Made by a program: the position numbers and the translations under genes. From the NCBI GenBank assembly GCA_035933635.1, contig DASYYY010000037.1, forward strand, positions 1-35,695: DNA of 35,695 bases, read 5' to 3'. The notes below the pieces were generated by a model, which ran no database searches, was not told the origin of the DNA, and saw only the letters and a program-made list of their open reading frames with translations. The stretch comes from JAKIVR01 sp035933635 (GTDB lineage: Archaea; Thermoplasmatota; Thermoplasmata; Lutacidiplasmatales; UBA184). Shown here one piece after another: positions 1 to 7,468 of the stretch (positions are counted from its first letter, which is position 1; the number at the start of each line of letters is the position of its first letter).

Positions 1-2
1 AC

Positions 3-557
3 AAGTCCTACACGCAGATCCGCGACGAGATGACGGCGCTCCTGCCGTCCTATCGGGAGCTCGAGGGCCGCGGGATGGTCCGCTACGTCGACCTCTATTC
101 GAAGGCCCTCGGGGTCACGCAGGCCGAGGCGGGCGTGAAGCTCTACCAGACCTCGGACCGCGGGGTCCTCGACCAGCTGAGCCAGGCCGTGAACGCGTTC
201 AGCCAGGAGTTGAAGGAGCGCGCGCCGTCCTACCGGCTCGTCTTCGAGTCCGTCTCCACGGTGACCGCCTACCTCGACACGACCGCGATGTTCCGCTTCC
301 TCCAGCCGGTCACGGGGCGCCGTCGCCTCGACGGCGCGGCGGCCTACTACAACATCGAGACCGGCATGCACACCGACTCCGACGTCGAGACCCTCGAGCA
401 CATGGTCGACGGGTCGATCAACCTGAAGCTCGACCAGCTGAAGATGTTCCTCTCGGTCCGGGGGATCACCGACGTCCAGTCCCGGGACTTGGTCGGGTAC
501 ACGTTCACGAAGAGCGCCTTCTCCCTGGGCTCGTTCTCCCTCGACCACATCCGCTAG
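3..557 (+). CDS. RAD55/KaiC-family RecA-like ATPase, 3' part (5' end outside window)
   Basis: The reading frame is open from base 3 with no stop upstream, so the gene starts before the window; the ATG at 30 is internal. What is visible is the C-terminal half of a RecA-fold ATPase of the RAD55/KaiC/GvpD type (COG0467-like): the strand 'SYRLVFESVSTVTAYLD' (Walker-B-like region of this family), a regulator segment 'YYNIETGMHTDSDVETLEHM', then 'VDGSINLKLDQLKMFLSVRGI' and the family-typical ending in which the strand 'FTKSAFSLGSFSLDHIR' closes the fold. Proteins of this family are cytoplasmic ATPases associated with signal transduction, motility (FlaH/ArlH relatives) or gas vesicle regulation in archaea; the Walker A region is outside the window, so the exact subfamily cannot be fixed. 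It ends with TAG just upstream of the SRP RNA gene, with which it shares strand but not function. Confidence 0.75.
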   Translation, partial: KSYTQIRDEMTALLPSYRELEGRGMVRYVDLYSKALGVTQAEAGVKLYQTSDRGVLDQLSQAVNAFSQELKERAPSYRLVFESVSTVTAYLDTTAMFRFLQPVTGRRRLDGAAAYYNIETGMHTDSDVETLEHMVDGSINLKLDQLKMFLSVRGITDVQSRDLVGYTFTKSAFSLGSFSLDHIR

Positions 558-648
558 GCGGGGGCCCCTCCGACCCGCCCAACGGCCTGGGGGCCCGGGT
601 CAGGCCCCGGGGGGTCGCGAGCGGGCGCTCCGGGCCGCGCCCCCGGGG

Positions 649-656
649 TTAAATAC
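649..656 (+). promoter_or_regulatory. TATA element of the SRP RNA gene
   Basis: An A/T octamer (ttaaatac) in otherwise very GC-rich sequence, centred about 25 bases upstream of the predicted SRP RNA 5' end at 677. Spacing and composition match an archaeal TATA box. Confidence 0.6.
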
Positions 657-676
657 GACGGAGTGGGTCCTCCTTC

Positions 677-987
677 GCTAGGCTAGACCGGGGGGTTGGG
701 CGTCCCCTTATACACCGAAACCGTCCTTAGCGGGGGTGACAGGTCGGAACGACGTTCGGGGGAGGAGTTCGTCCCGGTACGTTCCGTCGAAGCCCTGTTC
801 CATCGGGCCGCGGGCATCGCGACGAGCACTCGGAGGAGCGCCCTAGCGGTTATCCATCACGGGAACCGGGTCAGGTCCTGACGGGAGCAGCCTTACCGTG
901 ACCCGTCGACGCTGGTGGGGCGACGGGGCTGAGGTCCTAGCAGGATCAACGACTCCCATTCTCGAACGCCCACCCTGCTGGCCTAGC
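677..987 (+). ncRNA. ffs: Signal recognition particle 7S RNA
   Basis: RNA scaffold of the archaeal SRP, which binds SRP19 and SRP54 and targets nascent membrane and secreted proteins. The 5' strand gctaggctag (677-686) pairs with ctggcctagc (978-987) to close the molecule (one G-U wobble), giving a length of about 311 nt, usual for archaea. The 5' (Alu) domain carries the typical GGGGGGUUGGGCGUCCCC hairpin at about 689-706. The SRP54-binding helix 8 is unmistakable: GGUCAGGUCC at 869-878 and GGGAGCAGCC at 883-892, with the symmetric loop CAGG/AGCAG. The apical tetraloop is UGAC (879-882), a URRC-type loop instead of the commoner GNAR. A TATA box lies at 649-656. Small ORFs predicted across this stretch are spurious. 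Exact ends are good to a few bases. Confidence 0.93.
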
Positions 988-1147
988 ACGGCCTCACCCC
1001 GGTAGCGGCCGAGCCGTCCGCCCTCAACGAGCCTCCGAGCTCCTCGTGTCACCGTCGCCAAGCTCGCAGGCGAGCCGATGGTCACGTTCGTCGGATCCTG
1101 CGCCGGGTCACGGGAGCGCCCGGTACTCCGACCGGGCGACGACCCGC

Positions 1148-1678
1148 TCAGGGAATCTTCGCGTGGATCGTTCCCGAGAACGACCCCACCCCGAGCGCGT
1201 TGAGCTGGGCGCCGGTGTTCGCGAGGTTGACGGTCGCGATCACGACGAGGGTGTGGGTGCTCGAGATCTGAGTGGCTCCCGTGCCGGAGCTACCGGCGGC
1301 CCACGAAGTCTCGGTGGCCCCGTTCGATTGGCAGATGCTGCTGAACGCGATGTTGTAGACCGTGTACGAGGTGATCCCCGAGCTGACCAGTCCCGCGTTA
1401 TTGGTGATCTGGAGGTCGACGCTGTTCCAGGTGATCCCAGAGCCGGCGGCCTCCACGGTGAAGTTGTAGTAGTAGTTCGCGCCCTTCTGCGCCTCGATCG
1501 CGCTTCCGATCGCGAGCGACCCGCCGACGGACTCACCGTTCGGCCCCTTGGTCAGGCCGGAGATCAGTATGTAGAGTACGGCGGCGAGAACGACGGTGAT
1601 CGCCACGAGGAGGATCGTCGCGATGATCGGGGAGACACCGCGCCGACGATTGCGCCGCCAAGACTGTAGTCGGTCCAT
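1148..1678 (-). CDS. Archaeal type IV pilin-like protein (DUF1628/Pilin_N)
   Basis: 176 aa. The N-terminus has an archaeal class III (prepilin) signal: a short basic leader MDRLQSWRRNRRRG followed by VSPIIATILLVAITVVLAAVL, the hydrophobic helix that forms the pilin core; cleavage is expected between Gly14 and Val15 by a prepilin peptidase (PibD/EppA type). The rest is a beta-rich, Ser/Thr/Asn/Ala-rich, Tyr-containing extracellular domain with a single cysteine. The ATG at 1678 is chosen because it places the prepilin motif at the usual distance; longer frames running to 2053 add 125 residues of improbable composition. Family members make adhesion pili or pilus-like surface structures. It stands alone here: no assembly ATPase or platform protein is adjacent. 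The substrate or surface it binds cannot be read from the sequence. Confidence 0.87.
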   Translation of the reverse strand: MDRLQSWRRNRRRGVSPIIATILLVAITVVLAAVLYILISGLTKGPNGESVGGSLAIGSAIEAQKGANYYYNFTVEAAGSGITWNSVDLQITNNAGLVSSGITSYTVYNIAFSSICQSNGATETSWAAGSSGTGATQISSTHTLVVIATVNLANTGAQLNALGVGSFSGTIHAKIP

Positions 1679-1811
1679 AGGAATACGTACCCAGAATTTG
1701 TGCGACCTCTTCGTTCTTAATCCTTCGCCCGACGCCGTCGCGCCCGTCCCGTGGGAATCGGGGCGTCCCCCCTCCGGACCCCCCCACCCCACCGTTTCCA
1801 GTGGAACTCCC

Positions 1812-2297
1812 CTAGGCAGGGCTACGGTTCGGTCGCGGACTAACGTCGGTCCAACCTTCGCTCGAAGCATCAATGGCATCCGTTTCCAGTCGAGCTCGGA
1901 CGTCGGGTTCGATCGGCTTCTTCGCGCCGGTCGCATAGTCGTAGCAGACGATCGCGGTCCGGCCTCGAGCGTAGACGGTAGAGGGCGAATCCGGATTGCG
2001 AAAGCGGTAGACGAGCGTGAAGCTGGTCCGGCCGAGCGGTCGGGCCGGTGCAACTTCCCCGAGCAACTCGGTGGCGTAGGCGGCCGGGGCGAGGAAGCGG
2101 CAGTCGGCTTCGGCGAGGATGATGTCGAGGTCGCGAGGATCGGTGGAGTGGCGGAGCGGGAGGTAGTAGTCGCAGCGGAGCGTTTCCATGAACTGGAAGT
2201 AGACGGCGTGGTTGAGGTGGTTGAGCGCGTCGACGTCGTGGTAGGTCACACGGAAGCGGCGTCGAGCCGGCCAGGCGCCGTCGGCAGGTCGTGCCAC
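1812..2297 (-). CDS. Acyl-CoA thioesterase, 4HBT hotdog fold
   Basis: 161 aa. Single hotdog-fold domain of the 4-hydroxybenzoyl-CoA thioesterase/YbgC type: 'RVTYHDVDALNHLNHAVYFQFMETLRCDYY' near residues 14-43 contains the conserved Asp (YHDVD) and the Asn-His pair after it, followed by the long helix; 'ILAEADCRFLAPAAYATELLGEV' and 'SFTLVYRF' are the next strands. Such enzymes hydrolyse acyl-CoA thioesters in the cytoplasm; substrate is unknown. The start is a GTG at 2297 chosen on two grounds: the protein begins just before the first strand, and a TATA element at 2318-2324 lies 24 bases upstream, making a leaderless mRNA. It is divergent from SHMT, and the same TATA region may serve both. Confidence 0.85.
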   Translation of the reverse strand: MARPADGAWPARRRFRVTYHDVDALNHLNHAVYFQFMETLRCDYYLPLRHSTDPRDLDIILAEADCRFLAPAAYATELLGEVAPARPLGRTSFTLVYRFRNPDSPSTVYARGRTAIVCYDYATGAKKPIEPDVRARLETDAIDASSEGWTDVSPRPNRSPA

Positions 2298-2317
2298 AGG
2301 CGCTCCACCGGAGGGCG

Positions 2318-2324
2318 CTATATG
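2318..2324 (-). promoter_or_regulatory. TATA element between thioesterase and SHMT genes
   Basis: ctatatg in GC-rich surroundings. On the minus strand it sits 24 bases from the GTG start of the thioesterase gene, giving a leaderless transcript. It is nearly symmetric and is the only TATA-like element between the two divergent genes, so it may also drive SHMT, with a plus-strand start near 2346. Confidence 0.55.
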
Positions 2325-2463
2325 GGGGGTGCGGCTCGGCGCGCCGTCCGGCCTTCGGATCGAGCGTGCACGCATGACCTCCCCGCCATCTCCAGTGGAA
2401 ATGGGGGGGTGGGGGGGTAAGCGTGGAGCCGACCCGTCCGTCCCGACCGCCACCGTTGAGGCG

Positions 2464-3753
2464 ATGGCGGAATCGGTCCGCCGGGTCCGGGACGCCACCC
2501 GACGGCACTCCGCCCGGTTCGAACGTGCCATCCCGCTCATCGCCAGCGAGAATCTCCTCTCCCCCTACGCCAAGGAGCTGCTGGTCAGCGACCTCCACTC
2601 GCGGTACGCCGAGGGGCTACCGGGGGAGCGGTACTACGAGGGGAACGAGCAGGTCGACGAGATCGAGCGGGAGTGCCTGGACCTGGCCCGTCGCCTTTTC
2701 CGGTGCAACTTCGCCGACGTCCGTCCGATCTCGGGAACGGTGGCCAACCTGGCCGTGCTCAAGGCGCTCGCCGAGCCGGGGTCGCTCGTCGGTACCACCC
2801 GGCTGAGCGAGGGAGCGCACATCTCGAGTGCCTCGTTCGGAGCGTTCGGCCTCCGCGGGGTCAAACCGGTCCACTACGCCTGGGACCCCGCCCGGATGAC
2901 CCTCGACGTGGAGAAGACCCGGGCGATCCTGAAGGACCAGCGCCCGAAGCTCTGCCTCTTCGGCCTGTCGTTGTTCCTCTTCCCGCTGCCCCTTGCGGAG
3001 CTGAGGCCCACGCTCGAGGAGATCGGTGCCACCGGCTGGTACGATGGCGCCCACGTCCTCGGGCTCATCGCCGGCGGCGCCTTCCAGGACCCGCTGCACG
3101 AAGGGTGCGCGGTCCTCTCGGGCTCGACGCACAAGACCCTCCCGGGCCCCCAGCACGGCATCCTGCTCGGGGAGACCCGGGACGCCGACGTTCAGAAGCG
3201 GCTCGCGAGCGCGGCCTTCCCTGGAGTGACGAGCAATCACCACCTCCACGCGATGGCGGCGCTCGCCGTAAGCCTCGCCGAGCAGATCGCGTTCGGACAG
3301 GAGTACGCCCGGCAGATCGTCGCGAACGCCCGGGCGCTCGGGCAGGCGCTCCACGAGCGCGGCTTCGACGTGCTCGCCCCGGACCTCGGGTTCACCGCCA
3401 GCCATACGATCGCCGTGCGGGTCGCCCGGGAGGGCGGTGGCGAGGCGGTGGCCAAACGGCTGGCCGCGGCGGGCATCATCACCAACAAGAACCTGCTGCC
3501 GGGCGATACGAGCTCCAAGCACCCCCAGGGCGTCCGGCTGGGCACCCCGGAGGTCACGCGCGTCGGAATGCGCGAAAAGGAGATGGTACGCATCGCCGAG
3601 CTGTTCGAGCGGCTGCTCCACCGCGACGTCCCTGCCGAGACGATCGTCGAGGAGGCGGCCGCGCTCAAGTCCGATTTCACCAAGCTGCAGTACTGTTTCG
3701 GCGCGGGCGAGGCGGCCTACCGCTACTACGACCTCGTCGGTCGGGACCCCTAG
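2464..3753 (+). CDS. glyA: Serine hydroxymethyltransferase
   Basis: 429 aa, PLP-dependent interconversion of serine and glycine with transfer of a one-carbon unit to a folate or methanopterin carrier. Family signatures in order: 'IPLIASENLLSP' (residues 23-34), 'YAEGLPGERYYEG' (about 48-60), 'SGTVANLAVL' (about 94-103), 'DGAHVLGLIAGG' and the PLP lysine in 'GSTHKTLPGPQHG' at Lys224, followed by 'ITNKNLLPGD' and 'GVRLGTPEVTR'. Upstream ATGs at 2374 and 2401 are in frame, but the ATG at 2464 leaves the 22 residues before LIASEN that archaeal SHMTs usually have, so it is preferred; the 5' leader is then long. Glycine from the sarcosine-oxidase-like cluster could feed this enzyme, though the genes are 13 kb apart. 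Confidence 0.95.
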   Translation: MAESVRRVRDATRRHSARFERAIPLIASENLLSPYAKELLVSDLHSRYAEGLPGERYYEGNEQVDEIERECLDLARRLFRCNFADVRPISGTVANLAVLKALAEPGSLVGTTRLSEGAHISSASFGAFGLRGVKPVHYAWDPARMTLDVEKTRAILKDQRPKLCLFGLSLFLFPLPLAELRPTLEEIGATGWYDGAHVLGLIAGGAFQDPLHEGCAVLSGSTHKTLPGPQHGILLGETRDADVQKRLASAAFPGVTSNHHLHAMAALAVSLAEQIAFGQEYARQIVANARALGQALHERGFDVLAPDLGFTASHTIAVRVAREGGGEAVAKRLAAAGIITNKNLLPGDTSSKHPQGVRLGTPEVTRVGMREKEMVRIAELFERLLHRDVPAETIVEEAAALKSDFTKLQYCFGAGEAAYRYYDLVGRDP

Positions 3754-3944
3754 GGTCCGCGCGCTCCGCGGCGCGGTGCGGGCGGGAACCGATCGCTCAG
3801 GCGTAGGCCGAACGTCTCCCGTTCGCGGCGCAGACGGAGGCGGACCGGGGTATCGAGCCCTCCGGTGTCCACGTCCCTTTGATGGTGCGACCGCCAAGCG
3901 GCGGCCGGTGAACCGAACGATCTGGACCTCGGCCCGTGGGGGGG

Positions 3945-6758
3945 TCACCGCGTATCGCCGACGCCTGCCGCCTCGTCCTCCCCGCTGGCGGAGGAGTCCG
4001 CGAGCGCGCGGTCGAGCGCCGAGGGGTCGAGATCGACCCGGGGGGCGAAGGCGAGCACGGAGGGGGTCACCGCCTCGAGCCGGGCCACACCGTCGGAGCC
4101 CGTGCGGGGGCGCACGAGCCCTTCGGTGATCAGGGACGCGAGCCACTCGCCCGCCCGGATCCGATCTGGTCGCGGCGGAGGACCTCCCTCGAGCAACTCG
4201 TCGAGGGCGATGGGCCCCTCGGCGCGGACCCGGTCGAGCAGCCGGTCCCGACCCTCCGCGTCCTCGCGCAGTTCCTCGGCGTCGATCTCCGGGCCGCGCG
4301 TCGACTCCGGCCGGCGGCGCGTCACGACCAGGAACAGTCCGGTGAACGCGACCGCGGAACCCGCCGCGAGCGCCCCGAGCAGGAGCGGTCCGTTCGCGGC
4401 CGCCGCGGGCACCGACACGGGCCCGAGCAGGAGCTCGCCCCACTCGCTCCGCACGGTCACGGTGCCGGCGCTCGCCGTGGGGGCGGAGTAATTGATCCAG
4501 ACCAGGGCCGCCCCATCGATCACGCGGATCGTCGAGTTGGTGGACACGGTCGTCCCCCCGAACGACGCGTCGATGGTGACGAATCCGTCGGGCGCGGCAT
4601 TCCCGAACGGGTCGATCAGCCGCCACAAGGTGCGGTTATCCCGCGCACCGCCCGCCGCGACGGTCGGTGCGGTCAGCCGCAGGTCCCCCAGTTCGGCGGT
4701 CACGCGGATCTCGAGCGCGGAGCCACCGGCGAACTGGACGGGGAGCGGCCCGCCGAAGGCGAGCGCCCCGGAGGTCTCGGTGAGCGCGGTGACGGTGAAG
4801 TTGAGGTAGCCGGCGAACCAGGCGCTCCCCGGAAGCTCCACCGACGGTCCGGCCCCGACCGCCACCGGACCGAGCACCGAGCTGTTGACGAAGAACGCCG
4901 AAGCGTCGAGCGCGCCCCCGCTCCAGTTCAGGAAGACCGGAGCGCCGTACTCGGGTACCCGCTCGCCGTCCGGGGCGAGCGCGACCAACGTGAACCGCTG
5001 GGGGACCCCGGCCTGCCAGCTCGCGTTGACCGTTCCGGGGACCGACCCGATCGCCGTCGCGGGACCGGGGAGCACGTAGACCGGCACCTCGGTCGCGGTC
5101 TTGGACCCAAGGGCATCGATCACCGTCAGGGTCACCCAGTGCTCTCCGTCGGTCCGAGCCACATAGGCGAGGGTGAGCTCTCCCGGGCCCGACCGCGTGC
5201 CCGCCGCCATGGTCGCCGCCGGGTTCGAGTCGTTCCACCAGTAGGTCAGCGTTCCCACCCCGCCGAACAGGACCGATTCCAGCGTGCTCGAGGCGCCCGG
5301 TGCGATCGCCCCGGGCGAGGCGGTCATGTTGCTCAACATCGGGCGGGTACCGATGACGACGGAGACGGTCCGGGAGGCGTTGACCCCGGCGGCGTCGAGG
5401 ACCGAGAAACGTCCGGTGTAGTTCCCGGGACCGCCGTACCTCGGCGCGAACGACCAGCTCGGACCGGAGTCGTTGGAGCAGGCGAGGGCGCCGGCACCGT
5501 CGTCGAAGCAGGCCGGTCCGAACGGGCCGGTCCCGGTCTCGTCGGTCACCGAGCCGGCCACCGCGACCGGATCGCCGGCGTAGCCCAGTACCGGGTCGGG
5601 GGCGACGGTCAGCTCGAGGGCCGGGGCCACGGTCAGTTCCGGGAAGCTCTTGCCGCCGGTGGAATAGCGGTTCGTGATGTTCCCCGATGGGGTCGTGGTG
5701 CCCGCTTCGGTGAAGGTCACCGAGACCGAGCAATACAGTTCGACCTCGCCGTAGGTGGCCGAGACGCTCGAGCAGTTTCCCGTGACCGGATCGAAGCCAA
5801 GACCGGGATCGACGGTGGCGCTGTAGTTGTAGCCGTACGCCCCGGAGCCATCGATGGTGAAGGTCGTGGGTGCACCGGCGTCGAGTCGGGTCGGTGCGAC
5901 GCTCGCGGCGGAGACGATCGTCGGGATGGCGTTCACGGCGATGCTGGCGGTGTGACCGGGCACGGGCTGGCCCTGCCAGCTCGCGTTCACTTGGAGCGTA
6001 AGCGTGGTCGGCCCCACGCCGGGTGGGCCCACAAGGGTCGTGGAGTTCCCCGTAGAATTCGCCAGCGACCAGCCGGTCGCCCCGACCGACCAGCTGGCGT
6101 TCCAGAGCGCGGGGCTTGGGGTCCCGTCCGCGGCCGTGGGAACGGCCCAGAAACGGGTCGGAGCGCCCACACTGAGCGTCTTCGGTCCGGGCGGAGAGAT
6201 CGCGAGATGGTCGAAGACCGCCACGAACCACAGCTCGGTCAGGGGCGAAGTGACCGACCCACGGAGCATGTAGGCGGGAGGATCCGGTCCGGTCAGTTGC
6301 AGTGTCTCGGGACCGAACGGCCCCGTGTAGGTGGTACAACTGTACGAGTTGCACCCACCGGTCGGAAGGGCGACCGGATGCGAGAATCGGCCGCCCGGGC
6401 CGGTCGTCAGGCCGTTGACGCCCGGGTCGCACTGGGCCGAGCTCCCCGCGCGCGTGGTGACGGTCACCTGGTAGTCGAACCCGAAGGTCAGGTTCACTCC
6501 CCCGACGGCCGGGCGGGGGGTCTCATTCCCCATCACCCCCAGAGTCCCGTTGACGAAGGCGGAGCGAACGGTCCCCGGGCACGGACCGTTCGCGGGCAAG
6601 GCGACGAGTGTGTGCGGACCGATCGTCGGGCCGGCGGGGGCTGCTGGCAGTGAAACGGCCGTGCCCAGCAGGCACAGCACGAGGGCGATGCCTCCGAGAC
6701 CTACCCCGGGACCGAGGCGTCCCGCTCCCGCCCCCTGCCGTGCCACCCGCCACCCCAC
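3945..6758 (-). CDS. Membrane-anchored PKD-like surface protein with cytoplasmic winged helix
   Basis: 937 aa. Starts at GTG 6758 with a signal peptide (basic n-region, hydrophobic run VGLGGIALVLCLLGTAVSL, then PAAPAG). Residues about 45-785 are extracellular, rich in Gly, Ser, Thr, Val, Pro and Asn with many N-x-S/T sequons and Cys pairs, and contain repeated Ig/PKD-like beta domains (for instance 'GARDNRT', 'PGNYTGRFSVLDAAG', 'GEHWVTLTVIDALGSK'). One transmembrane helix follows at about 791-813 (LLLGALAAGSAVAFTGLFLVV) with an RRR stop-transfer. The last 121 residues are cytoplasmic: an acidic linker, then a winged-helix-like fold at about 838-898 ('RDRLLDRVRAEGPIALDELL ... GEWLASLITEGLVRP') and an acidic tail. 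Inference: an outside-in sensor or anchor whose tail could bind DNA or a partner. No family name is recognised for the full architecture. Confidence 0.75.
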   Translation of the reverse strand: MGWRVARQGAGAGRLGPGVGLGGIALVLCLLGTAVSLPAAPAGPTIGPHTLVALPANGPCPGTVRSAFVNGTLGVMGNETPRPAVGGVNLTFGFDYQVTVTTRAGSSAQCDPGVNGLTTGPGGRFSHPVALPTGGCNSYSCTTYTGPFGPETLQLTGPDPPAYMLRGSVTSPLTELWFVAVFDHLAISPPGPKTLSVGAPTRFWAVPTAADGTPSPALWNASWSVGATGWSLANSTGNSTTLVGPPGVGPTTLTLQVNASWQGQPVPGHTASIAVNAIPTIVSAASVAPTRLDAGAPTTFTIDGSGAYGYNYSATVDPGLGFDPVTGNCSSVSATYGEVELYCSVSVTFTEAGTTTPSGNITNRYSTGGKSFPELTVAPALELTVAPDPVLGYAGDPVAVAGSVTDETGTGPFGPACFDDGAGALACSNDSGPSWSFAPRYGGPGNYTGRFSVLDAAGVNASRTVSVVIGTRPMLSNMTASPGAIAPGASSTLESVLFGGVGTLTYWWNDSNPAATMAAGTRSGPGELTLAYVARTDGEHWVTLTVIDALGSKTATEVPVYVLPGPATAIGSVPGTVNASWQAGVPQRFTLVALAPDGERVPEYGAPVFLNWSGGALDASAFFVNSSVLGPVAVGAGPSVELPGSAWFAGYLNFTVTALTETSGALAFGGPLPVQFAGGSALEIRVTAELGDLRLTAPTVAAGGARDNRTLWRLIDPFGNAAPDGFVTIDASFGGTTVSTNSTIRVIDGAALVWINYSAPTASAGTVTVRSEWGELLLGPVSVPAAAANGPLLLGALAAGSAVAFTGLFLVVTRRRPESTRGPEIDAEELREDAEGRDRLLDRVRAEGPIALDELLEGGPPPRPDRIRAGEWLASLITEGLVRPRTGSDGVARLEAVTPSVLAFAPRVDLDPSALDRALADSSASGEDEAAGVGDTR

Positions 6759-6821
6759 CCCCGGGCCGTGTCGTCAGGTCGCGGTCCGAGGGGTGACCAG
6801 CAGGCCGTACCCGCACTTGAA

Positions 6822-7367
6822 CTAGGATGGCCCGCCGGGGGATGGCTGCCCGAGGGGCCGGCCAAGGTCGGCGTGCGACCGAAGTAGGTGCTCGGCCCCT
6901 CCGCGTCCCAGGCGGCTCTCGAAGAGGACGATTCGGTCCACCCGCGTGGTGCCGACGGGACGATCGCCGACCAGATTCAACATCTCACGAGCGCGACGGG
7001 CGTCGTGATCGCCCCGGATGCGCAACACCGTCACGTGCGGCACGAAGGGTCGGAGTTCCGGTGGGAACCCCTGCCGTTCGAGCTCGTCGGAAAGCCGAGC
7101 GGCCAGGCCGCGCAGCGGCACGGCTCCGGAACCCACACCGACCCATGCGACGCGCGGGTGGGCGGTATCGGGAAAGCAACCGGCCCCGCGGAACTCCAGC
7201 TCGAAGGCGGGCGTCGATGAAGCGGCCGTCATTGCCGCCTCCACCGAACCGACCCGCGCATCGGGCAGGTCGGCGAAGAAGCGGAGCGTGAGGTGCCGCT
7301 CCGGAGGCCGCGGCCAGGGAACTTCGGCGGCCAAGACCGGCACTTCGATCGCGATGAATGCCCGCAT
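6822..7367 (-). CDS. thpR: RNA 2',3'-cyclic phosphodiesterase (2'-5' RNA ligase family)
   Basis: 181 aa. 2H phosphoesterase fold: the protein begins MRAFIAIEVP, as is typical of ThpR, and has both catalytic H-x-T/S-x motifs, HLTL at residues 25-28 and HVTV at 111-114. The family hydrolyses 2',3'-cyclic phosphates to 2'-phosphates and can ligate tRNA half-molecules with 2'-5' bonds in vitro; a role in RNA end processing is usual. The ATG at 7367 fits the family N-terminus exactly. It lies about 100 bases downstream of the HerA-like gene on the same strand without an obvious TATA box, so it may be co-transcribed with it. Confidence 0.92.
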   Translation of the reverse strand: MRAFIAIEVPVLAAEVPWPRPPERHLTLRFFADLPDARVGSVEAAMTAASSTPAFELEFRGAGCFPDTAHPRVAWVGVGSGAVPLRGLAARLSDELERQGFPPELRPFVPHVTVLRIRGDHDARRAREMLNLVGDRPVGTTRVDRIVLFESRLGRGGAEHLLRSHADLGRPLGQPSPGGPS

Positions 7368-7468
7368 CGTTCCCGCCGCGCGAAGCGCTCCTGTGGGATG
7401 AGGCCACCCCGGCTCCCCTCTGCGGGTGCCTCGGGCTTTGGGCCGCGCCGTCGGCATGCCCGAGGTCT

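Noticed and set aside
696..1085. Small ORFs across the SRP RNA
   Set aside because: They cover the conserved RNA on both strands and have no protein-like features.
3936..6653. 905-aa plus-strand reading frame
   Set aside because: Lies opposite the surface protein gene; Arg/Gly-rich with no domain. It is a shadow of high-GC coding on the other strand.
6774..6821. In-frame codons after the thpR TAG stop (read-through or pyrrolysine)
   Set aside because: TAG ends several other genes here in the normal way, and the 15 extra codons lead to a TGA without domain value.
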